Of a stretch of DNA of 64,000 nucleotides, positions 9,075 through 18,066 are shown in pieces. Each line of letters opens with the position of its first letter. Within the stretch, counting starts at the first letter, position 1. The position numbers were made by a program, and so were the translations under genes. Source of the stretch: Streptomyces amritsarensis (GTDB taxonomy: Bacteria > Actinomycetota > Actinomycetes > Streptomycetales > Streptomycetaceae); assembly GCF_001953875.1 (NCBI RefSeq), contig NZ_MQUR01000015.1, positions 35,148 through 99,147 of the forward strand, in the 5' to 3' direction. The notes under the pieces are model-generated. The model worked only from the letters and a program-made list of their open reading frames with translations, did not search any database and was not told the origin of the DNA.

Positions 9075-10193
9075 TCAGCGACGCGACATGTAGATGTCGA
9101 GTGCCTTGTGCAGCACCTTGTTCAGCGGGAAGTCCCACTCGCCGACGTACTCGACGGCTTCGCCGCCGGTACCGACCTTGAACTGGATCAAACCGAACAG
9201 GTGGTCGTTCTCGTCCAGCGTGTCAGAGATTCCGCGCAGGTCGTAGACGCTCGCACCGAGTGCGTACGCGTCGCGCAGCATGCGCCACTGCATCGCGTTC
9301 GAGGGACGGACCTCACGCTTGTGGTTGGCGGAAGCGCCGTACGAGTACCAGACGTGCTGGCCGACGGTGAGCATCGTGGCGGCGGCCAGCGGCTCTCCCT
9401 CGTGCGTGGCGATGTACAGGCGCATCCGGTTGGGGTCCTCGGAGTTGAGGGCCGTCCACTGGCGCTGGAAGTAGCTGAGGGGGCGCGGGCGGAACTTGTC
9501 GCGCTCGGCCGTGATCTCGTAGAGGTGCTGCCAGGTCGGCAGGTCGTCGTAGCCGCCCTGGACGACCTCGACGCCGGCCTTCTCCGCCTTCTTGATGTTG
9601 CGGCGCCACAGCTGGTTGAAGCCCTTGAGGACGTCGTCCAGCGAGCGGTTGGCGAGCGGTACCTGGAAGACGTAGCGCGGCTGTACGTCGCCGAAGCCGG
9701 CGCCGCCGTCCTCGGCCTGCTGCCAGCCCATGCGGCGCAGCTTGTCGGACACCTCGAAGGCGCGCGGCTCGATGACCGAGGCCTCCACGTCGCGCAGGCG
9801 CTTGACGTCGGGGTCCTGGATCCCGGCCTTGATGGCGGCCGAGTTCCAGCGGCGGATGACGACGGGCGGGCCCATCTTCACGGTGAAGGCACCCTGCTGC
9901 TTGAGGTGGGCCAGCATCGGCTGGAGCCACTCCTCCAGGTTCGGGGCGTACCAGTTGATGACCGGGCCCTCGGGGAGGTAGGCGAGGTAGCGCTTCACCT
10001 TGGGCAGCTGGCGGTAGAGCACGAGTGCCGCTCCGACGAGTTCCTCGGACTCGTTGAACCAACCGAGGTTCTCGGAACGCCACTCGTTCTTCACGTCGGC
10101 CCACGCCGGGACCTGGCAGTGGCTCGCCGAGGGCAGGCTCTGGAGGTAACCCAGATGCTGCTCTCGGCTGATGGTCCTCAGGGACAGGCTCAT
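9075..10193 (-). CDS. femX: FemX-type peptidoglycan bridge aminoacyltransferase
   Basis: A 372-residue FemABX protein. The family uses aminoacyl-tRNA to add an amino acid to the lysine/diaminopimelate side chain of lipid II; in Streptomyces coelicolor FemX adds the single glycine bridge. Two GNAT-like lobes are visible, with family segments such as VKRYLAYLPEGPVINW, NQLWRRNIKKAEKAGVEV (about 195-212) and the C-terminal YDLRGISDTLDENDHLFGLIQFK cut by a typical GGEAVEYVGEWDFPLN ending. It heads a two-gene minus-strand unit with the racemase-like gene. Confidence 0.9.
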   Translation of the reverse strand: MSLSLRTISREQHLGYLQSLPSASHCQVPAWADVKNEWRSENLGWFNESEELVGAALVLYRQLPKVKRYLAYLPEGPVINWYAPNLEEWLQPMLAHLKQQGAFTVKMGPPVVIRRWNSAAIKAGIQDPDVKRLRDVEASVIEPRAFEVSDKLRRMGWQQAEDGGAGFGDVQPRYVFQVPLANRSLDDVLKGFNQLWRRNIKKAEKAGVEVVQGGYDDLPTWQHLYEITAERDKFRPRPLSYFQRQWTALNSEDPNRMRLYIATHEGEPLAAATMLTVGQHVWYSYGASANHKREVRPSNAMQWRMLRDAYALGASVYDLRGISDTLDENDHLFGLIQFKVGTGGEAVEYVGEWDFPLNKVLHKALDIYMSRR

Positions 10194-10334
10194 GCGGGGC
10201 GTCTCCTCGGCGGCTTCGCTGGCTATGGCGCGAAGCCTACTGCGACAGGGGCGCCACCCTTCTGGGGGACGGGCCGTGGGCCCGGGCCGGTGTTCGGCCG
10301 GCGCCCTGCCGAGGAGGTGCCGCGGGCGGCCCGG

Positions 10335-10637
10335 TCAGCCCCCGAAGAGGCCGCCGTGGAACATGCCGAGGTAGAAGCCGATGGCAGACGCGCCAAGGCC
10401 GATGATCAGCGCGAAGCGCTCGCGTGTCGTGACGGAGACGAACTGTCCGTACGCGCCGGTCAGGATGCCGATCAGCCCGGCCCACGAGCTGATCAGATGC
10501 AGGTTGTGGAAGAAGGCCGTGACGAACGCCACGGCGCCGAGGGTCAGGGTGACCGCCATCAGGGCGTCCTGCAGCGGGTGGGGCTTTCCGTCGGTGGAGA
10601 GCAGGGAGATCTGAGGGGACCGCATTGCCTGTGCCAT
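10335..10637 (-). CDS. Small conserved membrane protein
   Basis: A 100-residue protein with three hydrophobic segments (about 25-45, 48-66 and 75-97) and no catalytic motif. ATG 10637 is chosen from GGAGGTG 7 nt upstream, a strong ribosome-binding site. It diverges from rpsF, sharing the 250-bp intergenic region. Function not recognised. Confidence 0.75.
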   Translation of the reverse strand: MAQAMRSPQISLLSTDGKPHPLQDALMAVTLTLGAVAFVTAFFHNLHLISSWAGLIGILTGAYGQFVSVTTRERFALIIGLGASAIGFYLGMFHGGLFGG

Positions 10638-10753
10638 CGGAAGGCACCTCCTGGCTGAAGCTGGCAGTGCTGCGGGCTGCCTCCGGCAGGGGGCCGAGGG
10701 CATAGCACCGAGCACACCCGATGGATACAGATTGTGGCCCTCTCCTGCCGGAT

Positions 10754-10783
10754 TTCAACCGGAAGGACGCGAGCAGGTAGTCT
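10754..10783 (+). promoter_or_regulatory. Putative rpsF operon promoter
   Basis: TTCAAC (10754-10759), 18-nt spacer and TAGTCT (10778-10783) form a plausible vegetative promoter about 100 nt before rpsF. Confidence 0.45.
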
Positions 10784-10837
10784 GTACAGCTGCGCGGTGT
10801 CTGCTCTGCGGACGCCGTGCTCACGCATCACGACCCT

Positions 10838-10856
10838 CCTGCCACGGAACGACCGT
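10838..10856 (+). ncRNA. Hairpin in the rpsF leader, possible S6:S18 autoregulatory site
   Basis: GCCACGG/CCGTGGC stem of 7 bp with a 5-nt loop, followed by CCG, 31 nt before rpsF. Leaders bound by the S6:S18 complex contain a hairpin with a CCG element in other bacteria. The match here is only by position and rough shape. Confidence 0.3.
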
Positions 10857-10887
10857 GGCCGCTGAGTCCAAAGGAGGTGGGTTCCAC

Positions 10888-11178
10888 ATGCGTCACTACG
10901 AAGTGATGGTCATCCTCGACCCCGATCTCGAGGAGCGCGCTGTCTCCCCGCTGATCGAGAACTTCCTCTCCGTCGTCCGTGAGGGCAACGGAAAGGTCGA
11001 GAAGGTCGACACCTGGGGCCGTCGTCGTCTCGCTTACGAGATCAAGAAGAAGCCCGAGGGCATCTACTCGGTCATCGACCTCCAGGCCGAGCCTGCGGTC
11101 GTCAAGGAGCTTGACCGACAGATGAACCTGAACGAGTCGGTTCTCCGGACCAAGGTCCTTCGCCCCGAGACCCACTGA
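10888..11178 (+). CDS. rpsF: 30S ribosomal protein S6
   Basis: A 96-residue ribosomal protein starting [16 protein letters not shown], the standard S6 opening, and containing [23 protein letters not shown] (about 43-65), the central S6 signature. It pairs with S18 on the 16S rRNA platform. AAGGAGGTGG precedes ATG 10888 by 8 nt. First gene of the rpsF-ssb-rpsR-rplI operon. Confidence 0.98.
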   Translation: MRHYEVMVILDPDLEERAVSPLIENFLSVVREGNGKVEKVDTWGRRRLAYEIKKKPEGIYSVIDLQAEPAVVKELDRQMNLNESVLRTKVLRPETH

Positions 11179-11250
11179 ACTTCGGTTCAGCGGTAATCGG
11201 GATCGAGTAGCACAGCAGCCCAGCAGCAATCCCCGCCGAGAGGTTCATCC

Positions 11251-11841
11251 ATGGCAGGCGAGACCGTCATCACGGTCGTCGGCAATCTCGTCGACGACCC
11301 CGAGCTGCGCTTCACCCCCTCGGGTGCGGCGGTCGCGAAGTTCCGTGTCGCGTCCACCCCCCGCACCTTCGACCGTCAGACCAATGAGTGGAAGGACGGC
11401 GAGAGCCTGTTCCTGACCTGCTCGGTGTGGCGGCAGGCGGCGGAGAACGTCGCCGAGTCCCTCCAGCGAGGCATGCGCGTCATCGTGCAGGGCCGGCTGA
11501 GGCAGCGGTCGTACGAGGACCGTGAGGGTGTCAAGCGCACGGTCTACGAGCTGGACGTCGAGGAAGTCGGCCCCAGCCTGAAGAACGCCACGGCCAAGGT
11601 CGCCAAGACCACCGGCCGCGGTGGCCAGGGTGGATACGGCGGCGGCGGTCAGCAGCAGGGCGGCGGCGGTGGCTGGGGCGGAGCCCCCAGCGGCGGCCAG
11701 CAGGGCGGCGGAGCTCCCTCCGACGACCCGTGGGCGTCCAGCGCGCCGGCCGGTGGCCAGCAGCAGGGCGGCGGCGGGGGCGGTTGGGGCGGAAGCTCCG
11801 GCGGCTCCGGCGGTGGCTACTCGGACGAGCCGCCCTTCTAG
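11251..11841 (+). CDS. ssb: Single-stranded DNA-binding protein
   Basis: A 196-residue SSB. An OB-fold domain spans about 1-110 ([22 protein letters not shown]... [17 protein letters not shown]), followed by a Gly/Gln-rich flexible linker and the acidic partner-binding tip SDEPPF at the C terminus. It coats single-stranded DNA in replication, repair and recombination. It lies 72 nt after rpsF in the ribosomal-protein operon, tying SSB supply to growth. Confidence 0.97.
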   Translation: MAGETVITVVGNLVDDPELRFTPSGAAVAKFRVASTPRTFDRQTNEWKDGESLFLTCSVWRQAAENVAESLQRGMRVIVQGRLRQRSYEDREGVKRTVYELDVEEVGPSLKNATAKVAKTTGRGGQGGYGGGGQQQGGGGGWGGAPSGGQQGGGAPSDDPWASSAPAGGQQQGGGGGGWGGSSGGSGGGYSDEPPF

Positions 11842-11883
11842 GGCAGCTCCATCCAAACTTCTTGATCACACAGGAGAGACACA

Positions 11884-12120
11884 ATGGCGAAGCCGCCTGT
11901 GCGCAAGCCTAAGAAGAAGGTCTGCGCGTTCTGCAAGGACAAGACCGCTTACGTGGACTACAAGGACACGAACATGCTGCGGAAGTTCATTTCCGACCGC
12001 GGCAAGATCCGTGCCCGCCGCGTCACCGGCAACTGCACGCAGCACCAGCGTGACGTCGCCACGGCCGTGAAGAACAGCCGTGAGATGGCGCTGCTGCCCT
12101 ACACGTCCACCGCGCGATAA
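11884..12120 (+). CDS. rpsR: 30S ribosomal protein S18
   Basis: A 78-residue S18 with CAFC near residue 14 and CTQH near residue 52, a possible zinc-binding set of the C+ type; Streptomyces can carry a zinc-free paralogue elsewhere under Zur control. A GGAGA ribosome-binding site precedes ATG 11884. Third gene of the operon, 42 nt after ssb. Confidence 0.97.
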   Translation: MAKPPVRKPKKKVCAFCKDKTAYVDYKDTNMLRKFISDRGKIRARRVTGNCTQHQRDVATAVKNSREMALLPYTSTAR

Positions 12121-12138
12121 GGAAAGGGTGACCGACTA

Positions 12139-12585
12139 ATGAAGATCATCCTGACCCACGAGGTTTCTGGCCTCGGTGCCGCCGGCGATGTCGTCGACGT
12201 CAAGGACGGTTACGCTCGCAACTACCTGGTCCCGCGTGGTTTCGCGATCCGCTGGACCAAGGGTGGCGAGAAGGACGTGGCGCAGATCCGCCGCGCCCGC
12301 AAGATCCACGAGATCGCGACCATCGAGCAGGCCAACGAGGTCAAGGCCAAGCTCGAGGGTGTGAAGGTCCGTCTGGCCACCCGCGCGGGTGACGCCGGTC
12401 GTCTCTTCGGCTCCGTGACCCCGGCCGACATCGCCACGGCGATCGAGGCTTCCGGTGGCCCGAAGGTCGACAAGCGCCGCGTTGAGCTCGGCTCCCCGAT
12501 CAAGACCCTCGGTTCGTACCAGGTCTCCGTGCGTCTGCACACCGACGTGGCCGCGAACGTGGGCATCGAGGTCGTCGCCGCCTAA
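12139..12585 (+). CDS. rplI: 50S ribosomal protein L9
   Basis: A 148-residue L9 with the N-terminal rRNA-binding signature [19 protein letters not shown] (about 16-34), a connecting helix and a C-terminal domain ending [18 protein letters not shown]. Last gene of the operon, 18 nt after rpsR, followed by a strong terminator. Confidence 0.98.
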   Translation: MKIILTHEVSGLGAAGDVVDVKDGYARNYLVPRGFAIRWTKGGEKDVAQIRRARKIHEIATIEQANEVKAKLEGVKVRLATRAGDAGRLFGSVTPADIATAIEASGGPKVDKRRVELGSPIKTLGSYQVSVRLHTDVAANVGIEVVAA

Positions 12586-12595
12586 GGCTGCACGC

Positions 12596-12628
12596 GAAGG
12601 GCCGCACCCCGCCGGGGTGCGGCCCTTC
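12596..12628 (+). terminator. Terminator of the rpsF-rplI operon
   Basis: 15-bp perfect stem (12596-12610 and 12614-12628) with a GCC loop, starting 10 nt after the rplI stop. Confidence 0.9.
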
Positions 12629-12678
12629 GTCGTTCCCTGGCTTCTCCGGGAAGCGCCGCATGTCGGCGGCCGGGCTGT

Positions 12679-12692
12679 GTTTCACGTGAAAC
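12679..12692. other. parS: parS site 3
   Basis: Exact GTTTCACGTGAAAC between the rplI terminator and the MATE gene, 33 bp from parS site 4. Confidence 0.93.
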
Positions 12693-12711
12693 ACGGCGAC
12701 GGCTCGGCGAT

Positions 12712-12725
12712 GTTTCACGTGAAAC
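12712..12725. other. parS: parS site 4
   Basis: Exact GTTTCACGTGAAAC, ending 3 bp before the stop codon (12729-12731) of the MATE gene on the minus strand. Confidence 0.93.
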
Positions 12726-12728
12726 GGC

Positions 12729-14066
12729 TTATCTGGTGGCGCCCGCGATCGCCCATCGGCCGGAGCGGGCGCGCAGCTGCAGAGTGAGCATCCGGACCAG
12801 CATCATCAGGGTCATGGCCCACCAGAGCATCGTCAGGCCGCCGCCCAGGGCCGGGACGAGCAGCGCGACCGGGGTGAACGAGGCAAGCGTGACCAGCATG
12901 GCCCGGGCGAGGTAAGGGCCGTCGCCCGCACCCATCAGGACGCCGTCCAGCACGAAGACGATGCCGGACACGGGCTGGGCGAGCGCGACGACCAGGAGAG
13001 CGGGCAGTAGTGCCTTCTCCACGGCCGGGTCGCTGGTGAACAGCGGAGTGAACACAGGTCGGGCCAGGACCACCAGGAGGCCGAGCACGATGCCCGTGGC
13101 AATGCCCCACTGCACCATCCGGCGGCAGACGGCCTTCGCGCCGTCCGTGTCACCCGAGCCCAGGTAGCGGCCGATGATCGCCTGGCCGGCGATCGCGATG
13201 GCGTCCAGGGCGAAGGCGAGCAGGCTCCACAGGGAGAGCAGGATCTGGTGGGCCGCGATGTCTGCGTCGCCGAGCCGGGCGGCCACGGCGGTCGCGATCA
13301 GCAGGATGGCACGCAGGGACAGGGTGCGGACCAGCAGCGGGGCCCCGGCCTGGGCGCAGGCGCGGATGCCGGCGGTGTCGGGACGCAGCGAGGCGCCGTG
13401 GCGTCGGGCCCCGCGGACGACCACGAAGAGATAGGCGGCGGCCATGGCGCACTGGGCGAGGACGGTGCCCCAGGCGGAGCCGGCGATGCCGAGGCCCGCG
13501 CCGTAGACGAGCGCGACGTTCAGTCCCGCGTTGAGGGCGAAGCCGCCGATGGCCACGTAGAGCGGCGTACGGGTGTCCTGGAGGCCGCGGATGACCCCTG
13601 TGGCGGCCAGGACCACGAGCATCGCCGGGATGCCGAGGGCGGAGATGCGCAGGTAGGTGATCGCGTGGGGGGCGGCGCTGTCCGATGCGCCGAAGAGGGC
13701 GACCAGCGAGGGTGCGGCGGGCAGCACCACGGCGACGACGGCGACGCCGAGCAGAAGGCCCAGCCAGATGCCGTCCATGCCCTGCCGGATGGCTGCCGGC
13801 AGGTCTCCGGCGCCCACACGGCGTGAGACGGCCGCGGTGGTGGCGTAGGCGAGGAAGACGAAGACGCTCACGGCGGTGGTGAGCAAGGCGGCGGCGATGC
13901 CGAGGCCGGCCAGCTGGGGAGTGCCGAGGTGTCCCACGATGGCGCTGTCGGCCATCACGAAGAGAGGCTCGGCCACGAGGGCGCCGAAGGCGGGGACAGC
14001 GAGTGCGAAGATCTCCCGGTCGTGCCGTCTCGGCCCTGCCGGGGGCGCTGCGAGGGCCTGTGTCAT
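12729..14066 (-). CDS. MATE family (DinF-like) efflux transporter
   Basis: A 445-residue membrane protein of about 12 helices. The opening REIFALAVPAFGALVAEPLFVMADSAIVGHLGTPQLAGLG is typical of the DinF branch of MATE transporters, and the repeat IAAHQILLSLWSLLAFALDAIAIAGQAIIGRYLG appears in the second half. It exports drugs or metabolites using a cation gradient; substrate unknown. It diverges from dnaB and ends against a parS site. Confidence 0.9.
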   Translation of the reverse strand: MTQALAAPPAGPRRHDREIFALAVPAFGALVAEPLFVMADSAIVGHLGTPQLAGLGIAAALLTTAVSVFVFLAYATTAAVSRRVGAGDLPAAIRQGMDGIWLGLLLGVAVVAVVLPAAPSLVALFGASDSAAPHAITYLRISALGIPAMLVVLAATGVIRGLQDTRTPLYVAIGGFALNAGLNVALVYGAGLGIAGSAWGTVLAQCAMAAAYLFVVVRGARRHGASLRPDTAGIRACAQAGAPLLVRTLSLRAILLIATAVAARLGDADIAAHQILLSLWSLLAFALDAIAIAGQAIIGRYLGSGDTDGAKAVCRRMVQWGIATGIVLGLLVVLARPVFTPLFTSDPAVEKALLPALLVVALAQPVSGIVFVLDGVLMGAGDGPYLARAMLVTLASFTPVALLVPALGGGLTMLWWAMTLMMLVRMLTLQLRARSGRWAIAGATR

Positions 14067-14254
14067 GCGCCCAATCTAATCTTCCACAGGTAACGGACGC
14101 AACCTCGTATCAATCCTTACCTGTGTGCTGACTTGGGCGTTCGTCCCGCCCCGTTGGAGGCGTTCTCGAGACCTGGGCGAAGAATTTTCTCGCCCACTGC
14201 CGGTGGATGAGGAAATCCCAGGTCAGATGGGGTGGTGGGGTGGCCCGGGTGATT

Positions 14255-14354
14255 TTGTCCACAGCGCCGTCCCCCGGTCCGTGCACAGCTTCCGGGGAGT
14301 TACCCACAGCATTCGCGCCGTCGTCCACATCTCATCCACAGAGCCTGTGGATAA
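14255..14354. promoter_or_regulatory. Cluster of DnaA boxes upstream of dnaB
   Basis: The 432-bp MATE-dnaB intergenic region contains TTGTCCACA (14255-14263, the Streptomyces consensus), TTACCCACA (14300-14308), TCGTCCACA (14321-14329), TCATCCACA (14332-14340) and TGTGGATAA on the plus strand (14346-14354, i.e. TTATCCACA on minus). Two match consensus exactly and three differ by one or two bases. They end 5 bp before a putative dnaB promoter. This suggests DnaA binding, as regulator or titration site. Confidence 0.65.
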
Positions 14355-14359
14355 CAAGA

Positions 14360-14388
14360 TTGGCTGACGCCGCTCGCGGCCCTACCGT
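14360..14388 (+). promoter_or_regulatory. Putative dnaB promoter
   Basis: TTGGCT (14360-14365), 17-nt spacer, TACCGT (14383-14388). It would give a leader of about 105 nt before the dnaB GTG. Confidence 0.45.
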
Positions 14389-14498
14389 GGTGCGTTGCCC
14401 GACTCGCCGACAGCCGATCCGGGTGCCCCATATGTCAGAGCCGTGCCGTAGAAATGCCGCACGGCGAGGTCCGCGTTGCGGACGGGAGGAGGCGGCCC

Positions 14499-15980
14499 GT
14501 GAGCATGCCCGAGCCCATGGACGACCCCTGGGCCGACAGCGGTCCCAGTGACCGTCTGCCCGCCCGTCCCCGCCGCAACAGCGAAGGCCGGGGCCGCGGA
14601 GACGAGCAGCACGACCGGGGTCGCGAGGGCGGCTCCTGGGACGGTGGCGGCGGCGGCTTCGAACGCGTTCCTCCGCAGGACCTCGACGCCGAGCAGTCGG
14701 TCCTCGGCGGCATGCTCCTCTCCAAGGACGCCATCGCCGACGTCGTCGAGGTCCTCAAGGGCCATGACTTCTACCGGCCCTCGCACGAGACGATCTACCA
14801 GGCCATCCTCGACCTGTATGCCAAGGGCGAGCCGGCCGACCCGATCACCGTCGGCGCCGAGCTGACGCGGCGCGGCGAGATCAGCAAGGTCGGCGGCGCC
14901 TCGTACCTGCACACGCTGGTCCAGTCCGTGCCCACGGCGGCGAACGCCGAGTACTACGCGGAGATCGTCCACGAGCGGGCCGTCCTGCGGCGCCTCGTCG
15001 CCGCCGGTACGAAGATCACGCAGATGGGGTATGCGGCCGACGGCGACGTCGACGAGATCGTCAACAGCGCCCAGGCCGAGATCTACGCCGTCACCGAGCA
15101 GCGGACCTCCGAGGACTACCTGCCGCTCGGCGACATCATGGAAGGCGCCCTCGACGAGATCGAGGCCATCGGTTCGCGCAGCGGGCAGATGTCGGGCGTG
15201 CCCACCGGCTTCACCGACCTGGACTCCCTGACCAACGGCTTGCACCCGGGCCAGATGATCGTCATCGCCGCCCGTCCGGCCATGGGCAAGTCCACGCTCG
15301 CCCTGGACTTCGCCCGGGCCTGCTCCATCAAGAGCAACCTGCCCAGCGTGATCTTCTCCCTCGAAATGGGCCGCAACGAGATCGCCATGCGCCTCCTGTC
15401 GGCCGAGGCCAGGGTGGCCCTGCACCACATGCGCTCCGGCACGATGACGGACGACGACTGGACCCGGCTGGCCCGCCGGATGCCGGACGTCTCCGCCGCC
15501 CCCCTCTACATCGACGATTCCCCCAACCTCTCGATGATGGAGATCCGGGCCAAGTGCCGTCGGCTCAAGCAGCGCAACGACCTCTCGCTCGTGGTCATCG
15601 ACTACCTCCAGCTCATGCAGTCGGGCGGCTCGCGCCGTCCCGAGAGCCGTCAGCAGGAGGTATCGGACATGTCCCGAAACCTGAAGCTCCTGGCGAAGGA
15701 GCTGGAGGTTCCGGTGATCGCGCTCTCCCAGCTGAACCGTGGCCCGGAGCAGCGAACCGACAAGAAGCCGATGGTCTCCGACCTGCGTGAGTCGGGATCG
15801 ATCGAGCAGGACGCCGACATGGTGATCCTGCTCCACCGTGAGGACGCCTACGAGAAGGAGTCCCCGCGCGCCGGTGAGGCCGACCTGATCGTGGCCAAGC
15901 ACCGTAACGGCCCGACCGCGACGATCACGGTGGCCTTTCAGGGCCACTATTCGCGCTTCGTGGACATGGCCAACACGTAG
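14499..15980 (+). CDS. dnaB: Replicative DNA helicase DnaB
   Basis: A 493-residue hexameric helicase that unwinds DNA at the fork and recruits primase. After a disordered Gly/Arg-rich stretch (20-55) come the N-terminal DnaB domain (about 57-160) and the RecA-like motor with Walker A ARPAMGKST (258-266), Walker B LVVIDYLQLM (364-373) and the C-terminal SGSIEQDADMVILLHRED. No intein interrupts it, unlike some actinobacterial dnaB genes. GTG 14499 is preferred because GGGAGGA lies 8 nt upstream; ATG 14505 is 14 nt away. It follows a DnaA-box cluster. Confidence 0.95.
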   Translation: MSMPEPMDDPWADSGPSDRLPARPRRNSEGRGRGDEQHDRGREGGSWDGGGGGFERVPPQDLDAEQSVLGGMLLSKDAIADVVEVLKGHDFYRPSHETIYQAILDLYAKGEPADPITVGAELTRRGEISKVGGASYLHTLVQSVPTAANAEYYAEIVHERAVLRRLVAAGTKITQMGYAADGDVDEIVNSAQAEIYAVTEQRTSEDYLPLGDIMEGALDEIEAIGSRSGQMSGVPTGFTDLDSLTNGLHPGQMIVIAARPAMGKSTLALDFARACSIKSNLPSVIFSLEMGRNEIAMRLLSAEARVALHHMRSGTMTDDDWTRLARRMPDVSAAPLYIDDSPNLSMMEIRAKCRRLKQRNDLSLVVIDYLQLMQSGGSRRPESRQQEVSDMSRNLKLLAKELEVPVIALSQLNRGPEQRTDKKPMVSDLRESGSIEQDADMVILLHREDAYEKESPRAGEADLIVAKHRNGPTATITVAFQGHYSRFVDMANT

Positions 15981-15989
15981 CATCCGATC

Positions 15990-17375
15990 ATGGATGAGCT
16001 TGCCGAGGACCTTGAACTGCTCCCCGCCACCCGGCGTGCGCTGAGGCACCGGATCGCCGTCGCCCAGAGCACGGGACGAGCCCCGTCGGTCGCGGCTGCC
16101 GTGCTGCGCGGCGGGGAGGTGGTCTGGGAGGGCTCCCGGACCTCCGTCGAGGGGCACGGTCCCGACGGGAACGTGCAGTACCGGATCGGGTCGATCAGCA
16201 AGACCTTCACCGCCGTCCTCGTCATGCGCCTGCGGGACGAAGGGCTCCTCAGGCTCGAGGACCCGCTGGAGGAGCACCTCCCGGGCACCGCCGCCGGCCG
16301 GGTGACCATCGCCCAACTCCTGGCACACACCGGAGGGCTGGCCGCGGAGACCCCCGGCGAGTGGTGGGAGCGCACTCCCGGCGCGCAGCGTCCCGAGCTC
16401 GCGGACGTGCTGGGCGAGGAGCCCTTCAAGCTCACCCCGGGCAGCAGGCACCACTACTCCAACCCCGGCTACACCCTGCTGGGTTCGCTGGTGGAGGCAC
16501 TGCGCGGCAAGCCTTGGGAAGAGGTCCTGCGGGCCGAGGTGCTGGAGCCCCTCGGCCTGGAGCGTACGAGCGGCCGGCCGCAGGCCCCGCACGCGGGCGG
16601 CTGGGCGGTGCACCCCTGGGCCGACGTGATGCTGCCCGAGCCGCTCGAGGACCTGGGGCTGATGGCCGCGGCCGGCCAGCTGTGGTCCACGACCCGGGAC
16701 CTCGCACGGTTCGCCGACTTCCTGATGCGCGGTGACGAGCGGGTGCTGAGCGCGGAGTCCGTCCGGGAGATGCGCCGGCCGGCGGCGCCCCCGGAGCCGG
16801 GGTTGGCCGACCTCGGCTACGGGCTGGGGATGCAGCTGATGGCCCAGGGCGCACGCAGGCTGGCGGGCCACAGCGGCTCGCTGCCCGGGTTCGTCGCGGG
16901 GCTGTGGCTGAGCGAGGACGACGACGTCGCGGCGGTCGTGCTGGCCAACTGCACGTCGGGGCTGCCGGCGGCGGCTGTGGCCGCCGACCTGGTCGCGATC
17001 GTGGCGGATGCAGAGCCCCCGTTCCCGCGGCCGTGGCGGCCGTTCCGGGAGGCGGACCGGGTGCCCCTGGAGCTGTGCGGCCCCTGGTACTGGGGGACTT
17101 CGCCCCAGGTGGTCCGGCTCATCGCGGACGGCTCGCTGGAGTTGGCCCCCGTCGGCGGTACGGGGCGTACGGCCCGGTTCCGGTCCCGGCCCGACGGCAC
17201 GTGGACCGGCCTGTCCGGGTATTACGCAGGCGAGACGCTGCGGGCGGTGCGCCGCGAGGACGGCTCGGTGAGCCACCTCGATCTGGCGTCCTTCGTGTTC
17301 ACCAGGGAGCCCTACGACCCCGGCGCCCCGGTGCCCGGCGGGGTCGACCCGCAGGGTTGGCGCGGCATCGGCTGA
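15990..17375 (+). CDS. Serine hydrolase (beta-lactamase/class C-like)
   Basis: A 461-residue penicillin-recognising-fold protein with SISK (S68, K71), YSN (156-158) and HSG (294-296) in the expected order, so the catalytic set is complete. No signal peptide is seen, suggesting a cytosolic esterase or peptidase rather than a secreted beta-lactamase. The C-terminal 110 residues form a lipocalin-like appendage seen in other members. It begins 9 nt after the dnaB stop without a strong ribosome-binding site, so it may be co-transcribed with dnaB. Confidence 0.85.
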   Translation: MDELAEDLELLPATRRALRHRIAVAQSTGRAPSVAAAVLRGGEVVWEGSRTSVEGHGPDGNVQYRIGSISKTFTAVLVMRLRDEGLLRLEDPLEEHLPGTAAGRVTIAQLLAHTGGLAAETPGEWWERTPGAQRPELADVLGEEPFKLTPGSRHHYSNPGYTLLGSLVEALRGKPWEEVLRAEVLEPLGLERTSGRPQAPHAGGWAVHPWADVMLPEPLEDLGLMAAAGQLWSTTRDLARFADFLMRGDERVLSAESVREMRRPAAPPEPGLADLGYGLGMQLMAQGARRLAGHSGSLPGFVAGLWLSEDDDVAAVVLANCTSGLPAAAVAADLVAIVADAEPPFPRPWRPFREADRVPLELCGPWYWGTSPQVVRLIADGSLELAPVGGTGRTARFRSRPDGTWTGLSGYYAGETLRAVRREDGSVSHLDLASFVFTREPYDPGAPVPGGVDPQGWRGIG

Positions 17376-17589
17376 CGGCCCGGGGAGCCTCTCAGGCGAC
17401 GAGTTCACGCTCCAGCGGACGCCGCTTCCGCGACCGTCGCGGCGCGGGCCTACGGAGCCAGGCGGTGGCGTCGGCCGAGCCGGTTGCGGCGCTCGGTGGT
17501 GCTGAGGAGGGGGAGACCGGCGCTCGTCCTCCCGATCGTAGGCCGGGCCGCCGGCGCAGCTGCCCGGCCCGGCCGACGTTCCGGCACGG

Positions 17590-18051
17590 TCAGAGCTGCA
17601 GCTTGAAGCCGACGTGTGACGCCGTGAACCCGAGTCGTTCGTAGAAGCGGTGTGCGTCGGTCCGGGTCACGTCCGACGTGAGCTGGACGAGCGAGCAGTT
17701 CTCGGCGCGGGACTTCTCGATCGCCCACTCGATGAACCGGGTGCCCAGTCCGCTGCCGCGCTCGTCCGCATGGACACGTACGCCCTCGATGATGGCGCGG
17801 GTGGCTCCCCTGCGGGAGAGGCCCGGGACGACCGTCAGCTGGAGGGTGCCCACGACACGGCCGGCCCGGACGGCGACGACCACATGCTGGTTCGGGTCGC
17901 CGACAAGACGTTTCAGGGCCGCACGGTAGGGGGTGAGGTCCTCCGGGGACTCGCGGGTGGCGCCGAGTGGGTCATCGGCCAGCATGGCGACGATGGCAGG
18001 CAGATCGGCGTCGGTCGCGGGCCGGATCGTCGGCTCGGGAATCTCGTTCAT
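17590..18051 (-). CDS. GNAT family N-acetyltransferase
   Basis: A 153-residue single-domain acetyltransferase. The acetyl-CoA-binding motif A is IIEGVRVHADERGSGLGTRFIEWA (about 88-111), and it ends with YERLGFTASHVGFKLQL. Acceptor unknown. It lies 15 nt downstream of a larger GNAT gene on the same strand, so the two form an operon. Confidence 0.85.
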   Translation of the reverse strand: MNEIPEPTIRPATDADLPAIVAMLADDPLGATRESPEDLTPYRAALKRLVGDPNQHVVVAVRAGRVVGTLQLTVVPGLSRRGATRAIIEGVRVHADERGSGLGTRFIEWAIEKSRAENCSLVQLTSDVTRTDAHRFYERLGFTASHVGFKLQL

Positions 18052-18066
18052 GAGGAAAGCCCTTTC

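Noticed and set aside
15990..17375. Secreted beta-lactamase resistance gene
   Set aside because: No signal peptide, and SISK/YSN/HSG with a lipocalin-like tail fit a cytosolic serine hydrolase better.
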